DNA of 23,625 bases, taken from Actinomycetales bacterium. Lineage in GTDB: Bacteria; Actinomycetota; Actinomycetes; Actinomycetales; BWSM-131. Of the stretch, positions 7,140 through 14,063 are shown one piece after another; position 1 is the first letter of the stretch, and each line of letters starts with the position of its first letter. The notes below the pieces were generated by a model. The model was not told the origin of the DNA. It searched no databases and was given only the letters and a program-made list of their open reading frames with translations. The stretch lies in contig JASBSH010000218.1 in NCBI GenBank assembly GCA_030149025.1, positions 1-23,625 of the forward strand, in the 5' to 3' direction. The position numbers and the translations under genes were made by a program.

Positions 7140-7363
7140 GTACGGGATCGGCTACCACTCAACACTGGGTACGGTCGCGCCACGGACGTCAACTTCAGCG
7201 ACCAGGGGCACCTCGCGAGGTCGTTCACACAGGTGCCCGGACGCCGCCGGCCACGTACGAGCGCGACCTCTGACCCGAGCCAAGGACGCCGACACGCGAG
7301 TTGAGCAGGCGGCGCCTGGTGCGGGTCACCGAGGGGTTGGGAATGTCAGGTGCGGGGCCCGCG

Positions 7364-7391
7364 TTGACACCGGTAGCCTGAGGGCTAGCAC
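7364..7391 (+). promoter_or_regulatory. ssrA promoter
   Basis: A perfect -35 TTGACA (7364-7369) is followed, after 16 bases, by the -10-like TAGCAC (7386-7391). This lies 15 bases before the mature tmRNA 5' end and leaves a short leader for RNase P to remove. Confidence 0.65.
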
Positions 7392-7406
7392 CATGACAAC
7401 TGCACA

Positions 7407-7774
7407 GGGGGTGACAGGTTTCGACGTCGGATGTCGAACTAGGGGAAGCGGGTCGAGAACGCGGAGTTATCTCGTTAACGCCCTCCGTAAACCAATAGGT
7501 GCCGATTCCAAGCGCACCGACTTCGCCCTCGCCGCCTGAGCGAGTAGCGAAGTCCGTCAGCCCGGGACTGCTCTCGGCCCGGTAGCTGGCGTCGACTAGA
7601 GAGCCACTGCTCTCAACCCACGTCGTCGGGGTTGAGGGGACTTCTAGACGACTGGGCCTGGCAGCGGCAACGCTCGCTATGACCGCTGGGGCCGAGCAGA
7701 CCGAACTGCGAGCTGCACCCGGAGAAGCCCTAGGGGTACGACGACGGACGCGGGTTCGATTCCCGCCACCTCCA
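7407..7774 (+). ncRNA. ssrA: tmRNA (ssrA)
   Basis: The 5' end GGGGGTGACAGGTTTCGAC is the tmRNA signature. It pairs with the 3' end: GGGGGTG (7407-7413) with CACCTCC (7767-7773), including the G3-U70 wobble (7409/7771) that alanyl-tRNA synthetase recognises. The T arm is GCGGG/CCCGC (7750-7754 and 7762-7766) around TTCGATT. The discriminator is A7774, and CCA is not encoded. The tag reading frame at 7501-7539 gives ADSKRTDFALAA followed by TGA, ending in the LAA degron read by ClpXP-type proteases. About 368 nt is a normal one-piece size. SmpB is encoded far upstream on the same strand. Confidence 0.97.
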
Positions 7775-7800
7775 CTGACTGACTGGGACTGACTGACGGA

Positions 7801-7840
7801 AACGAGGGGAGGGCTGCTACGCGGCGGCCCTCCCCTCGTT
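7801..7840 (+). terminator. Intrinsic terminator of ssrA
   Basis: A 14-base perfect arm (7801-7814) pairs with 7827-7840; pairing extends through one G-U and two G-C pairs to a 17-bp stem closed by a six-base loop (7818-7823). A T-enriched stretch follows. The 26 bases before it are an imperfect GACT-unit tandem repeat (7775-7797). Confidence 0.88.
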
Positions 7841-8138
7841 CCTGTTCGACCTTGTTCTGCTCGACCTTGTGCCCATTCATCCGGCGAGCGGTCCAGCAGG
7901 AAGGTGGACTATGGGTGCCTGCCCCTTGACGTGGATCGTCCCGCGCGACCGAAGTAAGAACTCAGGCCGAGTTCGGCAGCAACACGCTCCGTGACCTAGA
8001 TCTGTCGTGAGCTGGTAGAACGCAGGGATCGCGGCGACGTTCCGCTTCACGTTCCCGGCGACCTTCCGGTAACCACCCTGCAACGTGAATGCCACTGCGG
8101 TGCAGTCACCACCCAACCAAAGTTCACTGCTGGTGGCG
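7841..8138. other. Intergenic stretch without a recognised gene
   Basis: Between the ssrA terminator and the small membrane-protein gene I see no supported gene or RNA. It begins with two copies of TCGACCTTGT about 17 bases apart. The short reading frames here have no recognisable family features. I looked for a second copy of the ssrA 3' end, as an island integration would leave, and did not find one. Confidence 0.5.
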
Positions 8139-8462
8139 TTATCCGCGGCACATCCAGCACCGGCACCGCCACCGCACGGTGTCGGCCGACGACGGCCGCG
8201 CGTAGGCCAGGTACGTCACGACCCAGACGACTGAGAGAACGGCGATCAGCAGCGACCCGAAGATCAGGGTGGCGCAGCGCAGGCGCTCGTCCCGAGAGCC
8301 ATACGGTCGTCCCCCGAGGGCGGCCAGTCGATCGACCAGAGCCACCAGGCGCGCCTGCCAACCGTGCCACCCAGAACCCCGGACGACGACCTGTAGGGCC
8401 ACGGCTCGACTGTAGGGGGCGGCCGTCCCGCAGGTGGCTGCCTTCATGGTCTCCGCCAGCAT
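8139..8462 (-). CDS. Hypothetical small single-pass membrane protein
   Basis: I do not recognise this 107-aa protein. Residues about 66-88 (TLIFGSLLIAVLSVVWVVTYLAYA) form one clear transmembrane helix. The N-terminal half is amphipathic and Arg-rich, and the short tail holds three Cys in RWRCRCWMCRG. Codons end in G or C at the rate of the neighbouring genes, which supports a real gene. The start is uncertain: ATG at 8462 or 8447, neither with a good ribosome-binding site. It is divergent from the XRE-cupin gene across a gap of about 50 bases, so it may share that control region. Confidence 0.5.
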   Translation of the reverse strand: MLAETMKAATCGTAAPYSRAVALQVVVRGSGWHGWQARLVALVDRLAALGGRPYGSRDERLRCATLIFGSLLIAVLSVVWVVTYLAYARPSSADTVRWRCRCWMCRG

Positions 8463-8481
8463 GCCCCAGGCCAGTCGCGCG

Positions 8482-8510
8482 GTGCATCATGAGTGCACTA
8501 CTCTGCACTC
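8482..8510 (+). promoter_or_regulatory. Palindromic operator and leaderless promoter of the XRE-cupin gene
   Basis: GAGTGCA (8491-8497) and TGCACTC (8504-8510) form a perfect inverted repeat with a six-base centre that directly abuts the ATG at 8511. A third half-site (GTGCA at 8482-8486) lies one turn upstream. The -10-like TACTCT (8499-8504) sits inside the dyad, six bases from the start codon. No ribosome-binding site exists, so leaderless, self-repressed transcription is likely. Confidence 0.6.
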
Positions 8511-9116
8511 ATGGATACGAGCACGGCCGCCCTGGCATCGGCCATCGGCGTGCGGATCAGGCAGGAGCGCCAAGGCCGGCGATGGACCCTGGACCGCCTC
8601 GCGGAGACGGCCGGTGTCAGTCGCCGGATGCTGGTCAACATCGAGCAGGGTGCTGCCAATCCGAGCGTTGGCACATTGCTGAGGATCAGCGGGGCTCTAG
8701 GCGTCGGGCTGCCCGCGCTGGTCGAGCCCACCGAACCGAAGCCTGTGCAGGTCACGCGCAAGGGTCAGGGGGCTGCCCTCTGGACCGGCGACGCGGGCGG
8801 GTCCGGCGTGCTGGTTGCCGGGACCGCACCGCCTGATGTCGTCGAGCTGTGGGACTGGACCCTCGGCCCAGGGGACCGACATGCCAGCGAAGCGCACCCG
8901 GACGGCACCAAGGAGCTGATGCAGGTGCACGCGGGGACGGTGAGCGTCCAGGTCGGCGATGACACGGTCACCCTGGACGCTGGGGATGCCTTGGCATTCC
9001 CCGGGGACGTCGCTCACTCGTACTCCAACAAGGCAGGGGAGTCTGCCAGGTTCTCGCTCGCGGTTTTCGAGCCAGGAGTCGGAGCCACATCTCGGTCGGA
9101 GGGGCTTCATGGCTGA
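8511..9116 (+). CDS. XRE family regulator with C-terminal cupin domain
   Basis: A 201-aa two-domain regulator. The N-terminal HTH (about residues 13-70: IGVRIRQERQGRRWTLDRLAETAGVSRRMLVNIEQG..NPSVGTLLRIS) is followed by a cupin fold (about 115-190: WTLGPGDRHASEAHPDGTKELMQVHAGTVSVQVGDDTVTLDAGDALAFPGDVAHSYSN). The His and Glu positions expected of a small-molecule or metal-sensing cupin are present. The frame opens at an ATG at 8493, but the ATG at 8511 follows the palindrome and starts at the usual place. It overlaps the B3/B4 gene downstream (ATGGCTGA), so it heads a coupled cassette and is likely its repressor. In similar cassettes the ligand is thought to be an amino acid or related metabolite; this is inference. 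Confidence 0.93.
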   Translation: MDTSTAALASAIGVRIRQERQGRRWTLDRLAETAGVSRRMLVNIEQGAANPSVGTLLRISGALGVGLPALVEPTEPKPVQVTRKGQGAALWTGDAGGSGVLVAGTAPPDVVELWDWTLGPGDRHASEAHPDGTKELMQVHAGTVSVQVGDDTVTLDAGDALAFPGDVAHSYSNKAGESARFSLAVFEPGVGATSRSEGLHG

Positions 9117-9846
9117 GGTCGAGACGCTGAGGGATTTCCTCCGGGGCGCCCGCGTCGACCCTGCCGTGATGGAGCTGCGGCCGGACTACCGCGCGATACT
9201 GCTGGCGGTGGACGGGCTCGTCCCGGGACCGACTGACGAGGCGAGCGACGCGCTGCTGCAGGCGGCTGAACGGGCGGCACGCGAGGCGCTAAACGAGTGC
9301 GCACCAGAGGATCTGCCCCACGTCGCGGCATGGCGCGAGGCGTACCGGGCGTTCGGCGCCAAACCTCAGCGGACCCGCAACAGCCTGGAGGCGCTGCTCC
9401 GCCGGGCGACGTCAGGACTGCCGCGGGTGAACCGGCTCACTGACCTGTACAACGCGGTCTCAGTTCTGCACCAGATCCCGCTCGGTGGCGAAGACCTGCT
9501 GCTCTACGCCGGTCCTCCTCGACTCGTCCGCGCCACCGGGGAGGAGCCCTTTGACACAGTTGCCAACGGCGACACGGTGATCGAGCACCCAGAACCGGGC
9601 GAGGTGGTGTGGTGCGACGACAGCGGCGTCACGTGCCGGCGGTGGAACTGGCGTCAGGCACGGCGAACTCAGCTTCGCGAGGACACGACCACCGCGCTGT
9701 TCATCCTCGATGCGCTGCAACCGATCACCGACGAGGACTTGGACGCCGCGGCGCAAGAGCTCATCGACCACCTGGCGCGCCTCGGACCAGACGTGCACAC
9801 CGAGATCCGCCTGATCCGGCCCGACACCCGCAAAGGCGATAACTGA
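9109..9846 (+). CDS. Free-standing B3/B4 domain protein (PheRS-beta editing-domain-like)
   Basis: A 245-aa protein of the B3/B4 family: the fold of the tRNA-editing domain of phenylalanyl-tRNA synthetase beta, without the synthetase. Family features are DYRAILLAVDGL near the start, a WREAYRAFGAKPQRTRNSLEALLRR core, VNRLTDLYNAVSVLHQIPLGGEDL, and the TALFILDALQPIT region near the C-terminus. GGAGG about six bases upstream supports the ATG at 9109, which overlaps the regulator gene by eight bases. Free-standing members are little studied; trans-editing of mischarged tRNA or binding of free amino acids are both possible. The association with a XRE-cupin regulator and an amino-acid-type exporter suggests handling of an unwanted amino acid. 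Confidence 0.88.
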   Translation: MAEVETLRDFLRGARVDPAVMELRPDYRAILLAVDGLVPGPTDEASDALLQAAERAAREALNECAPEDLPHVAAWREAYRAFGAKPQRTRNSLEALLRRATSGLPRVNRLTDLYNAVSVLHQIPLGGEDLLLYAGPPRLVRATGEEPFDTVANGDTVIEHPEPGEVVWCDDSGVTCRRWNWRQARRTQLREDTTTALFILDALQPITDEDLDAAAQELIDHLARLGPDVHTEIRLIRPDTRKGDN

Positions 9847-9847
9847 C

Positions 9848-10513
9848 ATGCTTGTTCAGCCGTGGGATGCCGCACTCAACCCTGCCGAGTGGCAGGACTG
9901 GCTGCGCTCGACCGACCGGTTCGGCGTGCTGGCCGTCAACAACCTCGACCCGGCCCAGGCGCCCCTCGTGGTGCCCACGCACTTCACGATGTCGGGGGAC
10001 GAGCTGCTGGTCCACCTCGCGCGGGTCAACCCCGTCTGGCCGCACCTGGAAGCGTCAGCCGAGGTGCGGCTCGTCGTGACCAGCGACTACGCGTACATCC
10101 CGGCGTACTGGCGCGGCAAGGACGGTGAACCGGCCGCGCACGGGGTTCCCACCAGCTACTACGCGGCGGTGCAGTTCCGTTGCCGCCCAACACTCGTTGA
10201 CGACCCCGAGGGCAAAGCGGAGATCCTGACCTCCCAGCTCGCCGACTTCCAGCCTGAAGGCCGGCACGCCATTGTGGCGGTCGAGGAACCTCCGTACGGA
10301 CGGATGCTTCCCGGTATCCGCGGCCTCCGGCTGGCGGTGCTGGATGTGGAGGCAAAGTTCAAGTACGACGACCACAAACCGGTCGAGCATCGGCAGCGAG
10401 TCATCGGCCACCTCGAGGAGCGGCACCGCGGCCTCGACCCCGGGGCCGCGAGACAGCAACGGCGATGCCTCGACGCGGTGGGAGACTGGCGGGCAGCGCG
10501 GGACCCGGTTTGA
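9848..10513 (+). CDS. PaiB-family FMN-binding protein (negative transcriptional regulator family)
   Basis: A 221-aa PaiB-type split-barrel protein. Hallmarks are the N-terminal half, with PLVVPTHFTM..DELLVHLARVNPVWPHLE, VRLVVTSDYAYIPAYW, VPTSYYAAVQFRCRPTLVDDPEGKAEIL, and the closing GIRGLRLAVLDVEAKFKYDDHKPVEHRQRVIGHL. The family was named from Bacillus PaiB, but its members bind FMN or haem and need not bind DNA. The ATG follows the B3/B4 stop by one base, so it belongs to the same operon. The last about 20 residues after the HL(E)ER segment run towards the decayed exporter gene and may be partly non-native. Confidence 0.9.
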   Translation: MLVQPWDAALNPAEWQDWLRSTDRFGVLAVNNLDPAQAPLVVPTHFTMSGDELLVHLARVNPVWPHLEASAEVRLVVTSDYAYIPAYWRGKDGEPAAHGVPTSYYAAVQFRCRPTLVDDPEGKAEILTSQLADFQPEGRHAIVAVEEPPYGRMLPGIRGLRLAVLDVEAKFKYDDHKPVEHRQRVIGHLEERHRGLDPGAARQQRRCLDAVGDWRAARDPV

Positions 10514-11095
10514 TGGGGCGCGGGTCGCCAAGCGTCCCTCCATCGGCGCGGTCGTCTTTCTGGCGCTGGCCCGGCCGCCTTTGCGCGAGGTGCGTCGCCC
10601 CGATGTGCCGGTGCTGCTCGGACTGGGCGTCACGACAGGGTTGATGACCGTCGCCTTCCTGGCTGCAATCGAGCGGATTCCGCTGGGCACCGCCGTTGCG
10701 GTCGAGTTCCTCGGCCCGCTCACCTGTGGCCGCGCTTCGCAGCCACAGGACGAGAGCACTTCTGTGGCCAGCCGTCGCGTTGCTCGGCGTCGTCCTGATG
10801 ACCCGGCCCTGTCGCGGTGACGTCCATGCCTGTCGCCGCCGCTACCAGTCCTCCCGTTCGCCCCGGAGATGCTGGCGCTGCGCCGCATGACGCAGATGGC
10901 CTTCGGGACCTGTATGGCACTCGAACCGGCGATCGGCGTTCTTCGCGGAGTGTTCGTCCTGCAGCAGCGGCCGTCGCCGCTCCAGATCGCCGGCATCGGG
11001 TCGTCGTTCTCGCAGGGGCCGCCGCTCAACGCGGTGGTCGACGTCCGGCTACCGCTCCCTGCCCAGCAGACCTGGTGGATCGGCTCAGTGCCTGA
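10514..11095 (+). pseudogene. Decayed EamA/RhtA-like exporter (DMT superfamily)
   Basis: No single frame runs through this stretch, but consecutive frames spell one DMT-family exporter. They are ARPPLREVRRPDVPVLLGLGVTTGLMTVAFLAAIERIPLGTAVAVEFLGPLT (to about 10728), then VAALRSHRTRALLWPAVALLGVVLMTRP (to about 10810), then LALRRMTQMAFGTCMALEPAIGVLRGVFVLQQRPSPLQIAGI (about 10870-11000), and VVVLAGAAAQRGGRR (about 11000-11060). That needs three frame changes, loss of the first one or two helices and loss of the middle of the protein. Homologues export threonine, homoserine or other amino acids. It follows the PaiB gene directly, so it was probably the fourth gene of that cassette. Confidence 0.82.
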
Positions 11096-11102
11096 CGCGG
11101 CG

Positions 11103-11996
11103 TCAGCCAGCGGCCGCCGCGTCCTTCCCGCTCGTCAGAGCAGTCGTGAACGCAGCGATCTTGGGGTGGACGGAGGCGCCACGGCGCACGGTCGTGAAGA
11201 TCTGTCGTCTCGGACGACCGAGCAGCCGCCGGGCAACGACACCGGGACGATCGCCCGGGCCAGACAGGTCGGGAACGAGGGCTGCCGCCAGTCCGCGCTC
11301 AACGAGCCGCAAGTGGATCTGGAGGTCGGTCGTTGTGTAGCGCACGTCGGCCTCGAAGCCGGCCTGTCGGCACACCGCCGTTGCCCAGTCTCGGGCCGTG
11401 GTGCCGGGTGGCTCCATCACGAAGGGCCGTGACGCCAGCTCAGGCAACGATCGCTCGCTCCAGCCGGCCGAGGTGACCAGGCGCAACTCATCCGTGAGCA
11501 AGTCGGTCCGCTCCGTCTGGCGCGACCGTGGCAGTGGATGCCCCGGGTACTCCTCGCCGACAACGATGTCGAACTCACCGGCGACGAGCGCCGTCACCGC
11601 GACCTCCGGGTCCAGTTCGGTCACCTCGACCCGCAGGCCGGGGTGCTCCTGCTCCAGCTTCGCGAGTGCCTGGGGCACCAGGTTGAGGACGGCGGTCTGG
11701 AAGGCGGCCACTCGCAGCGTCCCGACGGTCTCATTCAATGATCGGGCGAGCGCAGCCTCGGCTCTTTCCATCTCCTCAAGCAGCACCTCGGTGTGCGCCA
11801 CGAGCAGATCGGCCTGCGCCGTTAGCCGCACCCGCCGACCGGTGGGCTCCAGCAGTCGGACGCCGGCCTCCCTCTCCAGTGCCGCGAGCTGCTGGGAGAC
11901 GGCCGACGGACTGTAGGACAGCGCCTCGGCCACGGCGGTGATGGTGCCTCGCCGGCGCAGTTCCCGGAGCAGCCGAAGACGTCGAAGGTCGAGCAT
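11103..11996 (-). CDS. LysR family transcriptional regulator
   Basis: A 297-aa LysR protein. The HTH covers about residues 1-60 (LDLRRLRLLRELRRRGTITAVAEALSYSPSAVSQQLAALEREAGVRLLEPTGRRVRLT) and the periplasmic-binding-like effector domain follows (GTLRVAAFQTAVLNLVPQALAKLEQEHPGLRVEVTE..). The frame extends to an ATG at 12014, but AAAGGTGG five to six bases before the ATG at 11996 and the family start favour the latter. It is divergent from the diaminopropionate ammonia-lyase gene, the usual arrangement for a LysR protein and its target, so it probably responds to a substrate or product of that operon. Confidence 0.93.
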   Translation of the reverse strand: MLDLRRLRLLRELRRRGTITAVAEALSYSPSAVSQQLAALEREAGVRLLEPTGRRVRLTAQADLLVAHTEVLLEEMERAEAALARSLNETVGTLRVAAFQTAVLNLVPQALAKLEQEHPGLRVEVTELDPEVAVTALVAGEFDIVVGEEYPGHPLPRSRQTERTDLLTDELRLVTSAGWSERSLPELASRPFVMEPPGTTARDWATAVCRQAGFEADVRYTTTDLQIHLRLVERGLAAALVPDLSGPGDRPGVVARRLLGRPRRQIFTTVRRGASVHPKIAAFTTALTSGKDAAAAG

Positions 11997-12007
11997 GGCC
12001 ACCTTTC

Positions 12008-12036
12008 GAAGCATCAGTTCTGCTTCAAGCTACAGT
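12008..12036. promoter_or_regulatory. Candidate LysR-type operator and -10 for the ammonia-lyase operon
   Basis: GAAGCA (12008-12013) and TGCTTC (12021-12026) form a dyad with a seven-base centre in the divergent gap. TACAGT (12031-12036) beside it fits a -10 for the plus-strand operon. No -35 is evident, as would suit an activator-dependent promoter. Confidence 0.45.
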
Positions 12037-12086
12037 GCTCCTTTCCGCGCTGGACCTGTCGGGTTCTGCAGGTCACGATCGTCGGC

Positions 12087-13121
12087 ATGACCTCCTGGTA
12101 CTGCTCGCGCGTGGCACGCGACTGGAACGCGCCAGCGGGGCGAATCGGTGCTCACGCCTTCCACCGCTCGCTGCTCGGGTATGCGCCCACCCCGCTGTTG
12201 CCCGTGCCCGAGCTGGCGACCGAGCTCGGCGTAGGCCAGGTGCTGGTGAAGGACGAGTCGTCGAGGCTGGGGCTGCCGGCTTTCAAGGTGCTCGGCGCGT
12301 CCTGGGCGACCAGCAAGGTGCTGGAGCGGCGCCCCGGTGCGATGCTCGTCACCGCGACCGACGGCAACCATGGTCGCGCCGTGGCCCGGATGGCGGCGCA
12401 CTTCGGTGTCAGGGCAACGGTTTTCGTGCCGCAGGTGATGCTTCCGGAGACCGCAGGCCTCATCGAGAGTGAGGGCGCAACAGTCGTCTGGGTGGACGGC
12501 GACTACGACGAAACCGTTCGCCGAGCCGCGGAGTTCGCAGAGGCCCAACCCGACCGGGCCCTGGTCCAGGACACCGCCTGGCACGGCTACGAGCAGGTGC
12601 CGGCATGGATCGTGGAGGGCTACCAGACACTGCTGGCGGAGGTGGACGCCGAGCTCGGCGGGCCGCCTGACCTCGTGGCGGTTCCCGTCGGGGTCGGTTC
12701 CCTGGCGGAGGCCGTGGTGCGGCACTACCGACGCCCGGACCTCGCCTCCGCCGCGCGGCCGAGCATCCTGTCGGTCGAGCCCGACACTGCTGCGTGCCTG
12801 CTCGCGAGCCTGACCGCTCGCCGTCCCGTGACTGTGGCGACCGACGCCACTGTGATGGCGGGCCTGAACTGCGGCACCGTCTCCAGCTCCGCCTGGCCTG
12901 TTCTGCGGGCCGGCTGCGACGCGGCCGTGGTGGTCACGGACGCCGAGGCGCTGCGCGCCGTCGGTGATCTGGAGCGGTTGGGCGTCTCCTCCGGACCGAG
13001 CGGTGCGGCAACGCTCGCCGGCGTCCGGGCTGTTCTGACTGACCCACAGCGACGAGCCGAGCTGGACCTCGAAACCGGCGCTGTCGTCGTCCTGCTGAGC
13101 ACCGAGGGGAACCAGCAATGA
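12087..13121 (+). CDS. dpaL: Diaminopropionate ammonia-lyase (PLP-dependent)
   Basis: A 344-aa fold-type II PLP enzyme resembling E. coli YgeX/DpaL, which splits 2,3-diaminopropionate to pyruvate and two ammonia. The Schiff-base lysine is K67 in LPAFKVLGASWA. ATDGNHGRAVA holds D92, and VQDTAWHGYEQVPAWIVEGY holds the second Asp; these match the two catalytic aspartates known for the D and L isomers in the E. coli enzyme. A phosphate-binding PVGVGSLAEAVV loop follows. It is about 50 residues shorter than the E. coli enzyme. The ATG lacks a clear ribosome-binding site. The stop overlaps the next gene (ATGA). A related PLP lyase with another diamino acid as substrate cannot be excluded. Confidence 0.85.
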   Translation: MTSWYCSRVARDWNAPAGRIGAHAFHRSLLGYAPTPLLPVPELATELGVGQVLVKDESSRLGLPAFKVLGASWATSKVLERRPGAMLVTATDGNHGRAVARMAAHFGVRATVFVPQVMLPETAGLIESEGATVVWVDGDYDETVRRAAEFAEAQPDRALVQDTAWHGYEQVPAWIVEGYQTLLAEVDAELGGPPDLVAVPVGVGSLAEAVVRHYRRPDLASAARPSILSVEPDTAACLLASLTARRPVTVATDATVMAGLNCGTVSSSAWPVLRAGCDAAVVVTDAEALRAVGDLERLGVSSGPSGAATLAGVRAVLTDPQRRAELDLETGAVVVLLSTEGNQQ

Positions 13122-14063
13122 CGCGCGTGATCCGCGTATCAACCGTGACCGCCTATGGGCCACGCTGGGAGCTGAAGGAGATCGGTGCGTATGACGATGA
13201 GGCCACGGGGCTGCGAGGCGTGCGGCGGCTGGAGCTGTCCGACGCCGACGCCGAAGCCCGACGCCGGGTTGTCCAGTGGATGGTGGGGGCGGGGCTCGAG
13301 GTGCGTGTCGACCGCATCGGCAACGTCTACGCCACCCGCCCCGGTCGCGACCGGTCCCTTCCGTGTGTGCTCATGGGCTCGCACATCGACACCGTGGCAA
13401 CCGGGGGAGCGTTCGACGGCACGCTCGGAGTCCTCGGCGGGATCGAGGTGATGCGGACCCTCAACGACGAGGCCATCGAGACTCTGCGCGATATCGAGGT
13501 CGGCTTCTTCACGGAAGAAGAAGGTGTCCGCTTCGGTATCGACATGCTCGGGTCGGCAGTGACGGCCGGGCGCATCCCCTTGAACCACGCCCACAAGCTG
13601 ACTGACGACGACGGCAAGACGGTGAAGGAAGAGCTCGTCCGCATCGGCTTCGACGGTGAAGCGCACGAACTGCGCTCGATTTCGCACGCGTACATCGAGT
13701 GTCACATCGAGCAGGGGCCGATCCTCGCTGACGCGGGAGTGGACGTCGGCATCGTTGAAGGCGTTCAGTCGATCTCCTGGCAGCGGCTGACCATCCGTGG
13801 TGAGGCCTCGCATGCCGGCACGGCTCCGTTCGGGCAGTTGCGCGCCACTGTCGGCAACTTCTCTTCCCTATGTGCAGGTGATGTCGGGGGCTGGCCACGA
13901 TGCACAGGAGATCTCGGCGATCTGCCCGACGGCAATGGCTTCCGTGGCCGGTGAGAACAGCGGCATCAGCCACACGCCGCGCGAGTACTCCGGCCCCGAT
14001 GCGTGCGGAAACGGCATTGATGTCCTTGCCAACGCCGTCCTGCGGTTGGCGGACCAGCCGTGA
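13118..14063 (+). pseudogene. Decayed M20 N-carbamoyl-amino-acid hydrolase (HyuC/AllC-like)
   Basis: The N-terminal 245 residues match the carbamoylase/allantoate amidohydrolase family with its metal ligands present: SHIDTVATGGAFDG (H89, D100), FTEEEGVRFG (E133-E135) and YIECHIEQGP (H196). After GEASHAGTAP about 30 residues of the linker and lid are missing. The frame then fails near 13860 and ends at 13954. The family's C-terminus, SGAGHDAQEISAICPTAMASV..GISHTPREYSGP, continues in the next frame (13872-14063). Overall roughly 100 residues are absent compared with the usual 400 or so. The original stop overlaps the next start (GTGA), showing the ancestral operon coupling. In the E. coli yge/hyu region a similar set surrounds YgeX. 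Confidence 0.85.

Noticed and set aside
7750..7774. Possible island attachment site at the ssrA 3' end
   Set aside because: No second copy of the sequence and no integrase gene was found by eye in the window; a genome-wide search would be needed.
7677..7880. Minus-strand reading frame across the end of ssrA with the string VEVAGIEPAS
   Set aside because: It is antisense to the tmRNA 3' domain and terminator. The string is the familiar spurious protein produced by translating the T arm and acceptor stem backwards.
7877..8116. 79-codon minus-strand frame after the ssrA terminator
   Set aside because: No recognisable features, and it ends inside low-information intergenic sequence; not supported as a gene.
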